This document shows, piece by piece, positions 1-12,500 of a stretch of DNA of 64,000 nt. Source of the DNA: Nomia melanderi. Lineage: Eukaryota > Arthropoda > Insecta > Hymenoptera > Halictidae. The DNA is taken from positions 13,571,896 to 13,635,895 of the forward strand of contig NC_135001.1 in assembly GCF_051020985.1 (NCBI RefSeq), in the 5' to 3' direction. Under the pieces are notes generated by a model, which was given only the letters and a program-made list of their open reading frames with translations, did no database searches and had not been told where the DNA came from. Position numbers and translations under genes: made by a program. Within the stretch, counting starts at the first letter, position 1. Every line of letters starts with the position of its first letter.

Positions 1-3000
1 AAACTGAACCTCGGTTAATCTTATCATAGCTTCTAACTGTCTATTGTAAACAGATAGACCACTAAATTTACTATTTTTCCTTCGAAGTTGTAAATAATAA
101 TTTTGTAGTACTGTAGCTGCCTCGGTAGTAAGCGTTGGTTTGACATATTGTCGTGCATATGAAATGTACTTTCTAAGAATTGATTGTGGAATAGCATTTT
201 CAGTTACATAAGATTCAAGTTTGTCTCTACAAAATTAATAATACTTTAGTTTCAAAAATACATCATACAAGTAATAATAATTATTTTAATAAATTTAATA
301 TTTTTTCATTACCTTAATGTAAGTTTGTTTATATCTGATATATCTATACCTTGAGAAGCATTTATTTGTTTTTCATTAATCATTTTGGATCCAGTATGAA
401 TGGACATAACATGTTTGCATAGTAAATCATCTACAAGCTTTCAGAAATAAAATATATATTATTTCAGAGATAACTTTTATAAAGTGTAATTGTAAATATG
501 TACCTTATTTGGTTCATCTAGCAATAAAAAAATTAAGTCAAAGCGTGATAAAAGAGGTGGACTCATTTTCAAATTTTGTATTACTGTTTTGCTTCTGTTG
601 AATCGACCATTAATTGGATTAGCAGCTGCAAGAATTGAAGTCCTTGTGGGAAGGGAACAAACTACTCCTGATTTAGCAACGCTTACACACTGCTGTTCCA
701 TAGATTCTAATAAAGCCTGTAATCAGAGGAAATTATTTTCTACATTGAAAGTTAGCAAAAGATAAACAATTTACTTCTTTAGGCATTAATATTTAATTAA
801 TTTACATAAAATTACACATTACCGAATGTTGTTTGGACATTTTATCAAATTCATCAATACAACAACAACCTCTATCTGCTAAAACTAATGCTCCTGGTTC
901 TAAAGCAAAATTGTTACTTTTATTTTCCTTTGTAAGTGTTATCGTCAATCCAGATGATGTGCTCGAATTACCACACACATATACTCCTTTCAACATAATT
1001 ATTCTGTAATATTTAAAAATATGCAAAAAGATAAAAATTTACTTTTTTTAAATTATACCTCTAGCAGCGATTCTTGAACATGCTTGCAACATTTGTGATT
1101 TCCCAAGACCAGGATCACCGACTATTAAAGTATGTATATTTTCTCGTAATTCTAAATGTTCTGCATTTCCACCAAATAAGCTTAATATCAAACCAGCTTT
1201 AATCATTTCATGACCGTATATACTTGGACAAAGGGAATGTACCAACAGTGGAAAAATATTTGGTGTATTATATACTTCCTATTGCATAATTTGTGAGAAA
1301 CATACAAATTCATAATAAACTTTTCACATTATAATAAAAAAGTGTATTAATATTATACCTTAATTGCCAAATAATCCTTAATGGACATTTCATTATCCAC
1401 AATATTTTTAGTTTGAAATCTTTGTTTATTATTCAGTACTGTAATAGCTTCCATGTACAATGAAAGTGATACTTTATTATGCGTTTTACAATTATTAGTA
1501 CCCTATAATACAAATATTAATAATCGTTAACATTTAACCAATGTTTTAAATGTTTTTATATGCAGACATATACATGGAAATACTTAAAAATGAAAAGATG
1601 TATCGGGAATATATTAACTTAATTATTTAATCTCATGTTTAATAATATTTCATTGTGCTTCATATTTTTTTAATATAACAGTTTTCAAATTTTGAAAAAT
1701 ATAAACATATAAACAGGAAGTCAAATAAGCAAATTTAAAATTACAATCGTAAATAACCATTTACTTTTATATCATGTTGGATGTATTAAATACCTTTATA
1801 ATTCCTGTTAATGTAATATCATCTCCAGGCATGCAAGTAGTGACTAAGTCATCCATTAATTCAACATCAAGTACTCTAGGCATGCTACCTTTATTATTCT
1901 ACAACATAAGAGATAAATTCCATAATAAAAATATTTTAAATTACATATAAATATATATTTATAATAAAATAAAACACCTGTTCATCGTTTAGAAGTTCTT
2001 GTATTTTAATTGTTTGAAAAGGGATACTTTTTACTTGTGGAGAATCTAATATTGGACGAAATCTAGATGAACCACATATATTACATTTTTTTGGAATGGT
2101 ATAAATTCCTTGTGGCTGTTTTGCTATTTTTTGTAAATTACATTTGCGACAAGCAAATACTATCCAATCTCCAAGATGTTTCACACACCCTACTCTTATG
2201 ACACAGCCTCTAATAGATACCAATTTTCCTATCACAAAAATGTAGGTATTTTATTACAAAACTTTTGGACATCAAAGGAATTACATACTTACCATAAGAA
2301 TTTGCTTTCAAATCTTGTAAACATATAATGGGTTGATAATTTAATATCTTTAATCTAATAGTAGAAAATGTACTTATAACATTTATACAACTTTTTAAAT
2401 TTTCTCTTGGTATTGTATGTAATATTTTCTGAAAATAATGGAATTTCTATATGTAAGTATGGTACATGTGTGTAAATATTAAAAAAAGTACCTGATGAAT
2501 AGCAAGTTTAAAACAATTTAATATGTGCACAGGATTCTCATAAATATCTTCTTTAAAATTAGCCCATTCTTTTAGAAAAATCTTGTCATTATATATTTCA
2601 CACATATCAATTACAAACACTGTACCATTCTCTAAATTTTCTAAAGAAAGCAAGGATGTTAAGCGATCATGCCTGCTTATAAATCCCTCAAACATTTGAA
2701 TCTTTTTAACAGTGTCAGAATTGTTTTTATAATCTGTAGTACGAAATAAGATTTTGTAAATTAGAAGAATCATTTTTACCAATTATTATTACTAATTCAT
2801 ATATAGATAGATTGCATCAAATATTACAATAAATTAAAAATATAAGAAAGTATTTTCACCTTCATCACTAAAAAAGAATTTCCATCCATAATATGGTATA
2901 TCGAAATTTACAAAAGAGTCATATTTATATAATGCATTGTTTGCCTCAATTGGATTTAAAGACTGATACACTTTTCCATTGTTTTGATTATCTTTATTTC

Positions 3001-3235
3001 TTTGTTCTGCAAAATATATTTTTTTTAGATGAAAAATATATAACAATAAAAATTACTTTGTAGTAGATAATTATTTAAGAAATGTTTTTATTAATAACTT
3101 ATTGTATAATAGAATAAAATCCTAGAGAACAAAAAGAAAGAAAGATAGTAGTTTCTTACTATTAGATGTTGTTGACTTTTTCTTATTTAAATACCATTTT
3201 TTTTTATAATAATCATTAGTCTTTTTATCACTCAT
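1..3235 (-). CDS. MCM8: MCM8, DNA helicase of the MCM family (C-terminus beyond left edge)
   Basis: AAA+ helicase that, with MCM9, acts in homologous recombination and replication-fork repair in the nucleus (family knowledge). Twelve exons join in phase: 3235-3160, 3006-2860, 2733-2492, 2428-2293, 2228-1978, 1898-1794, 1502-1359, 1278-1059, 986-823, 716-504, 437-313 and 226-1, giving about 683 residues in the window. Visible marks are an N-terminal zinc ribbon (CRKC then CNIC), Walker A GDPGLGKSQ, Walker B CIDEFDKM and the arginine-finger motif SRFD. The segments GVYVCGN, FALEPGALVLADRG and CSLPTRTSI are typical of MCM8 rather than MCM2-7. The ATG at 3235 is the first in frame after an AT-rich leader. 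No stop or donor is seen before position 1, so the last exon continues outside. The acceptor at 987 has a weak pyrimidine tract but is the only one that keeps the frame. No disabling change is visible. Confidence 0.93.
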
Positions 3236-3670
3236 AATTATTTATTATTTTATATGTACTTAATATTTTTCATTTAAAAAAGTTAAACTTATAATTGATT
3301 ACGAACGTTTATAAAAATAATTAACTTGTATAATAACTACGTAACATCACAATGATTACATCGTATTCCTATAAAATAGAAAACAAGAAGGTTATGTAGT
3401 ATAGTTTCACATGGGAGTATTCACCGTAACTATGGCAACAGTTGTATAGCATCGCTATTGTTACAAACATTGCTTTCTGCTAGAGTAGTAAATTAAAAAA
3501 AGAATACATATAAATACGTATTTATGTTCATTATTGTTAAATTTTTCTTAATCTTTTGTCATTAACAAAATTCTTGAATTGGGACTTTTTATATCAAAAT
3601 AATAAAAAAAATACATGAATATATAAATACATAAGTATATTATTAGTGTCAGAATATTTTAACAATAAAT
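3236..3670. promoter_or_regulatory. Shared upstream region of MCM8 and CDK20
   Basis: About 435 bases separate the start codons of two divergent genes, so both must start transcription inside or beside this stretch. It is AT-rich with one less AT-rich patch around 3400-3480. I see no clear TATA box or other named element. The bidirectional role is inferred from layout only. Confidence 0.5.
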
Positions 3671-5039
3671 ATGGAGAGATATGTTATTATCGAAAAAATT
3701 GGTGAAGGAGCACAAGGAATAGTCTTAAAAGCATACGACACAGTAGCAGATAAACATGTTGCGTTAAAAAAATTACTTTTAAAAAATATTGAAAATAGTA
3801 TATCAACGTCTATCATGCGTGAAATAAAGATTTTACAACAATTAAAACATCATAATGTATGCTAATTAATTGCTTTATTAATATTTGATTTTTTATTTAT
3901 TGTATTAAAATGTTCAATATTCTTGAAATTCATAAATTATATATAAAAAAACTATTTTAATACAGATTATAAAACTGCTAGATGCTTTCCCAGTTGGTCT
4001 GGATTTTATAATGGTTTTTGAGTATATGCCAATAAGTTTATGGGAAATAATAAAAGATAATGAAATAGTATTAACATCGGTTCAAGTGAAAATGTATATG
4101 AAGATGATCTTAGAGGGTATTGCTTACGTACATGAAAAAAATATAATACATAGGGTACGAAATCTTGGTTGTTTTCTTTAATAAAATTAGTAATAGCCAT
4201 TTCATCATAAATTATAAAATGATTTTTGTGTAGTGTATACATTTCTTAACTGTACAAAAGTATTCTTCTTAGGATTTGAAACCTGCAAATTTATTAATAA
4301 ATGAAAAGGGTATTTTAAAGATAGCAGATTTTGGTTTGGGGAGATTAATGTGGACAGATATGTGTAGACCATATTCTCATCAAATTGCTACCAGATGGTA
4401 TCGAGCACCAGAGTTATTGTATGGGGCAAGATATTATACCTCGGCTATTGATATGTGGTCTATTGGTTGTATTTTTGGTGAATTACTTAATAAATCACCA
4501 TTATTTCCAGTGAGATTCAATGCGTGTTTAGAATTCAGGTTAAATTTGATTGAAATTCTATAAGTATATTGTACTTGTAGGGAGAAACAGATATTGAGCA
4601 ACTAGCAATAGTGTTAAAATATTTGGGATCACCTACTCCAGAAACTTGGCCTGAATTAAGTACATTACCTGATTATAATAAAATTACATTTCCTTATCAT
4701 AAAGGAATAACATGGGAAAATATCATTGAAGATGCACAACCAGAAGCTATTGATCTTATAAGCAAAATACTTATCTATGATTCGTCAAATCGTTTAACAG
4801 CTAATGAAGTGAGTAATGCAAGAAATGTAGAAAATAAATCTAAAAATTGCAAATAGTTTTAATTAGAAACATTATTACTTTAGGCACTATGTCATGTATA
4901 TTTTTATACTAAACCTTACACATCATTAAATAATTTAATAAAACCATCATATAATCATCGCAATCAAATAAAACAAAAAGAAATTATTGTAAATGCGCAA
5001 GTTACCACACTTTTTGAAAATTTATTAGCTATTACTTAA
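3671..5039 (+). CDS. CDK20: CDK20 (cell-cycle-related kinase, CCRK)
   Basis: Serine/threonine protein kinase of the CDK family; in animals CCRK/CDK20 phosphorylates ICK/MAK-type kinases and affects cilia and cell-cycle entry (family knowledge). Five exons, all phase 0: 3671-3856, 3966-4154, 4273-4509, 4581-4808 and 4884-5039, giving 331 residues against about 346 in vertebrates. Complete kinase fold: glycine loop GEGAQG (residues 11-16), catalytic Lys33 in VALKK, a PSTAIRE-equivalent helix ending in REIK, HRD at 124-126 followed by LKPANLL, DFG at 144-146, then TRWYRAPELLYGAR. That run, plus GELLN and the phrase LPDYNKI, points to CDK20 rather than CDK7 or CDK10. All catalytic residues are present. 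Head-to-head with MCM8, tail-to-tail with mL37. Confidence 0.93.
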
Positions 5040-5204
5040 TGTGTGTATAATGCAAAAGATGAAGAATAAAGAATAAAATAACTTTACAATGACTTCGTAC
5101 TTTGAAAATAATATAATAAGTTTCTTCAAGGTATAGAATTAATTGTAGGAAGAAAATTTTGATTAGTTTTTTAGTAACATTTATTAATAAAAGTTCCTCC
5201 TAAT
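5040..5204. terminator. Shared 3' region with poly(A) signals of CDK20 and mL37
   Basis: Only 165 bases separate the two convergent stop codons. AATAAA for the plus-strand CDK20 lies at 5065-5070. TTTATT at 5180-5185, which is AATAAA on the minus strand, lies just past the mL37 stop. Cleavage sites are not defined, and the transcripts may overlap at their 3' ends. Confidence 0.55.
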
Positions 5205-6995
5205 TTATGTATTTTTATAGAAAGCAACAAATCTCTTAAATACTTCATTGTTGTATCCTTCACAACAAGGTTTTCCATCTTTATATCCAGCGTTTTCATA
5301 TAATTTTAATGTTGGTGCTGTCCACCAGAAATTTTTAATTCCCTGCATACCATTTATATCTAATGTATTCAGTTGATACACAGAAAAATGAAAATGTTGT
5401 CCATCTGACTGAATACATTGTATAACAACAGGTTCTGCCAATTCTTTAATATCTAGCCCAAATCTTTGTCGAGCGTAAACTGTTGCTGCTGTAAATGATG
5501 CTAGCAACGAACGGGCATGAATTTGGTGTTCCATAACTGGCAATTCTGTTATATTTTTTACCCTTTCTGGGTCATGATTTACAAAAATTGTGTGAATATT
5601 CCTTATTTTAGAATTTGTGGTAAAGGCTATAAAATACAAAACAATACATTTAATTTTATAGCCACCTATATTGTGTAAAGTTCAAACAAAACTTACGGCA
5701 TATATCAACAGTATCATAAGAATTTGTTTCTGTTAAACCAATAGTGTAATGTAATGGATATATATTGGGCATATCTTGATCCTTATTTGTATTTACATCA
5801 GCTATTGGTGCTAAAGGTAGTAATGATGTTATTAAATCCATTGAAAAGGAAAACTTTAGAAGATCTGGTCCATTATCTAAAATTTAGGAAAAGCTAATTT
5901 TTATTCATAAATAATTATGATGTATATAAAATTGATTAATAAAATTGATCACTTACTATAAAAAATTAGAAATTAAAACCTAAAATACTAGTTACATTTT
6001 TATATTATATAAAGTGTTTAATAAAATATAATATACATACAGTAATAATAATAAACTCTTTTAAACAACATACCTATGCATATAGATAAAGGTGAATCAC
6101 GTATCACTGATCGATTTTGGACAATGTTGAATCCACATAATGATTCACATAGTTGTAAAAACTTATATGTTATATTGTGCCTACAAGAAAATCCTCATTT
6201 TATAATGCAGATGTAAATATAAGGAAATACGAATTAAATAGGACTAAATAATTTATACACACATTTTCCTTGTGCTTGTAATGCCATATTGTCTAGGAAA
6301 TACCCAACTTGGTCTATTAGGATCTTTCAGTTTTGGTAATGTTTTCTGGTATGCATCATATATGGTGGATGTGTTAACAATTCTAATATTTTAAATAGAT
6401 AATTTTAAAACATTAATCTACATGCAATATTTAACAATACTGTTATACACAATGTAATATCATAACATTATCATACCTTTTTACTAAATTGTCTACATGT
6501 TCTGGGACGTTTGTGACCAAGTCTATTATTCTTATTGGAAGTTCATCATCAATTTTTAATGTTTTTGTTAATAAACAAGCTTGTGGAATACCTTCTTGTA
6601 AAAGATTATGTTCATTGAATATTAAACAACTTTTCTCCTTCCAGTTTGGATCTGCGCAAGGCAGAGGAGGCAGATCAAGTCTAAGAACAATAAAAATCAT
6701 TATAAAATACAACTATAATATAAATGTATCAATAGTTCAAAAATATGTTTGGTGTTCCATATTAATATTTCATACTAATTAGATTAGGAAGAAATAAAAG
6801 TCAATATTAACATTATTACTTTTGAAAGATTTTTGGTAATTTAGCTACTTCCGTTGCATCTTGTATTTCTACACTCATAGACGTTAAAGTTTCTTCTGCC
6901 TTTGTTATAATTATGTTTCTTTCTCTCTGTAATTGCCATAATAATCGTATTGCTCTACCCAAATGTTGTTTATACAATACTTGGGTAAACTTCAT
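5205..6995 (-). CDS. mRpL37: Mitochondrial ribosomal protein mL37
   Basis: Structural protein of the large subunit of the mitochondrial ribosome, nuclear-encoded and imported. Six exons join in phase: 6995-6820, 6680-6477, 6382-6263, 6180-6074, 5876-5697 and 5626-5205, giving 402 residues (human MRPL37 is 423). Resemblances to the family are the early block with EKSCLIFNEHNLLQEG and the phrase ACLLTKTLK, and the late block EPVVIQ...SDGQHFHF...YQLNTLD...GIKNFWW, ending in a conserved FKRFVAFY tail. The paralogue mL65/mS30 is the alternative, but these blocks fit mL37 better. The donor at 6262 was chosen because the two neighbouring GT options create a stop in the next exon. The N-terminus is basic (QVLYKQHLGRAIRLLW), as expected for mitochondrial import. 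Confidence 0.88.
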
Positions 6996-7221
6996 TGTGA
7001 CTTATCTAAAAATAAAGTTTGATTATACATATTAAAAAAAATTACTTTTTTAAAATTATAATTTAACAATTCATAAAATCATAATTAATTTGCAATTCTA
7101 TATTATTATATGATATTATATCATATTAGTGTTGTTCTATAACATTTTATTATATATTAAATTTAAGTTAAATAATGTTGTGACAGTTTTAAAAAAAGGA
7201 AAGACATTCTATAAATTTTAT

Positions 7222-7410
7222 AACATAATATTTTTAAACATTGTTACATTTTGTAACATAACATTTTTAAACATTGTTACATTTTGTAACATAACATTTT
7301 TAAACATTGTTACATTTTGTAACATAACATTTTTAAACATTGTTACATTTTGTAACATAACATTTTTAAACATTGTTACATTTTGTAACATAACATTTTT
7401 AAATATTGAA
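7222..7410. repeat. 33-bp tandem minisatellite, about 5-6 units
   Basis: Nearly identical 33-base units built on TTTTTAAACATTGTTACA followed by TTTTGTAACATAACA. Each unit holds the inverted repeat GTTACATTTTGTAAC. Because 33 is a multiple of three, a plus-strand frame stays open and reads as an 11-residue repeat, but nothing suggests it is translated. The array begins about 230 bases upstream of the mL37 start codon. The first and last units differ slightly, the inner ones look identical. Confidence 0.92.
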
Positions 7411-8690
7411 ATATTAACTTACCATACAAATTTACACAATTTTATTATAAACGTTTGTAACTTTGTACGTGATATATCATAGAATAATACATAAATACAG
7501 AATTCTCTTAAACAAAAATTTGTTTACATTGTTACCAAAGTTAGGTACAGTGTTCCTCCCGTAATTTTGTGTTTCTATAACACTTTTAATGTCTTGCTCC
7601 TATCGTTATCGTCTCGTAATGCATTCAGAAGACTTCTAACAGAAGGACAACAATATATATCAACCAATAAGGGGGTAAGCAGTCTTCACTGCTCTCGAAC
7701 GTCTTGCCGAACCTCCTGAATTTTACGAATTTATAGAAACAATATTGTGATAGGTACTTCATTTTGAATACTCAATAATGAATCAGTTCTTTTAATTCTC
7801 TTTTGTGTTTGCATTGTAAACAATTAAATCATGTTTGCTACTATTATAAAAAAGTTTAATTCTTATTTAAATACACACAAAATCTTATGTTATTTTTTCT
7901 TATTCATTACCTTTATAAATGAGTATTAAAACAAACAAAAAACTGCTCATACATTTACATATCTCATTTAACACAATACATATGCTTGTGCCATAGAAGT
8001 ATTTATTGATAGGGATATTTAAGTACCATTTGGCCATTCCACTTCCGAGTAATATTACAAAATGTCACGTTCGCATCTATAGCATAAGAATTTATGGTAC
8101 GAATTATAACACCATGTTCATGGTAGTTGTATAGTCAATAATGAATTCATTTTAATTTTTTACTTTTATTCTAACAAAATTTCTTCAACATTTCGGCTTG
8201 TACTAAAGCTAATATAAAATATTTTATAGGCTATCTCAAAATAATTTTTTTTCAGAGTACATTCAATTTTCATTGCAATAATAAAAATAGTATTTTCAAT
8301 CTGAAATACTTGCATCGACTATATCTTAAAATGTATGTTTATTTATGTCACTTCATAAACATGTTTAACGGTGGACGTGTATGGAAAAAATAATAATGGA
8401 AGAATTTATTTCGTTTTTAATATATTACCCATACTGTTTAGTGAAAATTTGTATTGTTCTTATTATCGAGGACAGTGTAAATACATATCTTAAATGTGGA
8501 TTTATCCATTGATAGAATTTATTAGTAGTAATTATAATCACACGGTACTTCTACTATTAGGATTAAGAATGAAATAAATATTGAAATAAGCATTCCGTGG
8601 CGGCATTTATTTGTAGTTTATAAATACTTTATAGAATATTATTTTTGTACCAGTGTTACTATATGTATAAAAAACAAATGAATTGAATAC
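7411..8690. other. AT-rich intergenic stretch, no gene seen
   Basis: No open frame with recognisable protein similarity and no RNA gene found here. The part near 7540-7720 is less AT-rich. Confidence 0.6.
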
Positions 8691-9569
8691 CAACAATAGC
8701 CACGTGCGCGTGGCGCTATGATCTGTGCCACAGGATCTCGTATTATAGATGGGAATGCCGTTTTTCCTAGTGTCTGTCGGCAAGCAAGAGTGGGATGGAC
8801 TAGAACATATTGTGTTCGGAGGTATATCTAGTTTACCTAGTGATTTGCATATTACGAGATTTCTACCTTTGACGTATGAAAAGATGGTGACCTACTGATA
8901 AAGAAGTTTCGTGAAAACGAAAATCATAGTTGCTGAAGGATTTTTCAAGTAATATTATTAATAGTGCAAAGAACAGGCAATGTATTGGAATTGGACACAT
9001 TTGAAACAATCCATTTCAGTTGTATCCGTACGTATTGTACTTTATTCGTTCGTCACTTGTGTCTATTACTCAATTATTGGAAAAAGTTAATGATCATAGA
9101 AGATTTTTTAAAAATCTGATATTGATAATTTTAATAATTACTTTACATTTGCATGTGTTATTTCGTGTAATATTATATGTATTTAGTATTAATTATATAA
9201 TTCTGATTTTCTAAAGGGACGTCATATTTCTGTTTACTTTTTTAAGAAAACATCTTTAAGAGAATTTTTTTACGTTTTTAAAGTTTAGACATTCGTATGA
9301 TCGAATTGTCGCAATTCTTGAGCGATTTTAGTAATTTTAATTGTTCTCTACTGATGCACAATATTTATCAAGTTTTCATAATAACTATTTAATCTTATCT
9401 GATGATGTTATTTTCGTTTTGTTTGTGTATTTTTAATATAAATATTGATAACTTTGTGAAGGTAGATGCATATTAATAGTTATGTTCATAAATGCTATAT
9501 ATTTCAGGAGAAAATAATATATGTACAAAAATTATGAATTTGTATAAATTATTTTATTAAATTTTCACA
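8691..9569 (+). promoter_or_regulatory. Probable 5' region of the Su(dx)-type gene
   Basis: A short GC-rich island near 8700-8720 contains CACGTG and GCGCGTGGCGC. It is followed by mixed sequence and then AT-rich sequence up to the start codon at 9570. It could hold the transcription start and a non-coding first exon. This is inferred from position and base composition only. Confidence 0.3.
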
Positions 9570-12500
9570 ATGTCCCATTGTGAAGAAGAGGTGGCATCAT
9601 CTGGTTTTCACCAATTAAGCATTACAAGTAAGTCGTAATATATATTTGTAAAAGACATAATTAAAGTACACATTTATTATATTTACATATTTTTTTATAT
9701 ACTTTTTTATATATTTCTAATAAACTTGAAGTTTACATAGAAACTGTTGAATTATTATCTATTTTAGAATTTTTAATAACTTTGCTTTGATAAATTAATA
9801 TTTACATGTATGATATTTATTAATTGTTGATAAAATTTCGTTTTAGTTGAGGGCGCTATCTTAAAAAGTTCAACATTCTTAAAACCGAATCCATATATTG
9901 AATTTTCTGTTGATGACAAAAGCCCTAGAAAAACAGAAGTTTCAAAGTCTACATATCAACCGAAATGGAATGAAGAATTTACAATACTTGTAACACCATA
10001 TTCTCAATTACATTTTCGTTTATTGGATCATAGCACATTTCGTAAAGATACATTAATAGGAGAGAAGAAAATAAATCTTTCTGAAGTGTTATCTCACTAC
10101 AATGGAAAATTGGAAAATATGGAAGTTACCTTTGATTTAATGAGTGAAAATAAACATGATTCTCAGTTATGCAAGGTTGGAGAATTAATTACAGTATTTG
10201 ATGGGTTAAGGATCAATATGCCAAATGTTTCATCGTTAAGTGTTAACGAATCACCATGTCAGACACAATGTACACCTCCTGATGGTAAGAAATGGAACTT
10301 GTTGAAAGAAATCTAGAGACATTATACAGAGAAATATTAGTTGTAGAAGAAAAAAATACTACCAATACAAAAAGAGAATTTTATGTAATTTAGTTCCAGT
10401 ACATTTCTCTAGACGTAATATTGATTAGTAAATGTTTCATTTAAACATAAGTAACTATATTTTAGGCATTAAAAATAATGATACTGCAAGTAATCGTAGT
10501 ATTCTTAATGGAGGAGTTCGTGCTCGCGTGAGATTACATGGAGCTGAAAATGTTGCATCATCTGCTTTTCGTGGATTATCAAATATTTACCATAATTCTA
10601 ATTATAATACTGGAAATGAGCAACCTAATACTGATAAGAATAGTGAACAAGTTGAACCTGTAGCATCAAATTCTTTATCAAATGGACATGTAGTGTCACC
10701 TATGGATAAATCTGTTGCTTCTTTATCAGGGCATCATGCAATGTCTTTGTTAGATGGACGTCAAGCATCTCGAATAGAACATACGCCTACACCTGGAACA
10801 GCAGATGGAAGAATTGCTATATGTGCGGATCAATTTTCAAAGATTTCTGTCTCAGAAGGTCGTAATACTTCACAAGGAGAACAGTCAACACTGTCTGGAG
10901 CAGTTGGAATATGCAGATCAGATCAATTAGGAACAACCAATGCAGATATACGCTCGCATAATAGAACAGAACAATCCACATCTAGTGGACGCAATTCTAG
11001 AACAGAACAATTATTAACTACTCCTCTTTCAGATAATTTTGGAAGTATAAGATCTGATCAACTTTCTACTCCTATAGTAGATGCGTGTGTAACTCCTAGG
11101 ACAGATCAACCTCCAACAGATCAATCTGCAACATTCACATTACCAGAAGGATCTTGTGCATCTCATTCGGAGCAGTCTTCAGGATTTCACGCGCCAGATA
11201 GTCGTAGAATGACGCGCGCAGAGCAGTCTACATTAGTACCTATTGCAGAAAGGCGTAGGGTTGTCCGACCAAAACAATCAACAACATCTGCATCAACTAC
11301 TCCTTCGAATTCCCTAGTGGTGCAGCGTGTAGCTTCTTTAACAGGACAAACTGTGATGGCACGTGGTCAGCCAACTGCTCAGTCTGGATCATCGATAATA
11401 CTCGCTGAAGTTGAACCTTCAAATCATTCTGAAGAACCTTTACCTCCTGGGTGGGAAATGAGATACGACATATATGGAAGAAGGTTATATCACTTTAAAA
11501 AATGATATATATATCACTTATTATTTCATTTCAATAATTTGTTGAAACTTCTACATTCTACGAGAATATAAAATATAAAAATCTTTTCTTTGTTTAATAT
11601 ATTTTTCATTAGATATTATGTTGACCATAATACACGAAGTACATCTTGGGAAAGACCACAACCTTTGCCATTAGGGTGGGAAGTACGTCGAGATCCAAGG
11701 GGTAGAATTTATTATGTGGATCATAATACAAGAAGTACAACATGGCAAAGACCGAATACTGAGAGACTACAACATTTCCAACATTGGCAAGGTGAAAGAC
11801 AACATGTGGTACAACAAGGTAACCAACGGTTCCTTTATCCACAAGTAAGTAATAATTGATACATTGCGTATTACAAATTATTTTACTATATAAATATTTA
11901 TTAATATTTCTCTTTTAATTCTGAAATCTGCAAAAGTTAATTTTCATGTATATAGGCACATGGAAGTCAAGCAGCTGTGCCAGGACCTTCAATGTCTACA
12001 GTTGACGATGATGATGCTCTGGGACCATTACCTGCTGGATGGGAAAGACGTAAACAACCAGAGGGAAGAGTTTATTATGTGAATCATAAAAATCGTACTA
12101 CTCAGTGGGAGGATCCTAGAACTCAAGGTCAAGAAATTGGAATCGATGAACCACCATTGCCAGATGGTTGGGAAATAAGATTAACCGAAGATGGAGTTCG
12201 ATACTTTGTAGATCATAATACGAAAACAACTACATTCCAAGACCCAAGACCTGGTGCACCAAAAGGGTTAGTTCTTTTCATTTATCTGTAGTTATTTTTC
12301 TTCATTACTTAATGATTCAGTTTATTGTTATAATGTGACTATGTAGGGCAAAAGGTATTTATCGTGTTCCAAGAGCGTATGAAAGATCATTTCGATGGAA
12401 ATTATCACAGTTCCGTTTTTTGTGTCAAACCAATGCAGTGGCAAATCATATTAAAATTAATGTTAATCGACAAACATTGTTTGAAGATTCTTATCATCAA

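Noticed and set aside
7129..7482. Plus-strand frame encoding an 11-residue repeat
   Set aside because: It is a direct by-product of a 33-base tandem repeat; no start context, splice sites or similarity support a protein.
10432..10465. ATG at 10432 as the start of the long Ser/Thr-rich frame
   Set aside because: It lies in the intron; the acceptor at 10464-10465 joins the frame in phase to the C2-domain exon.
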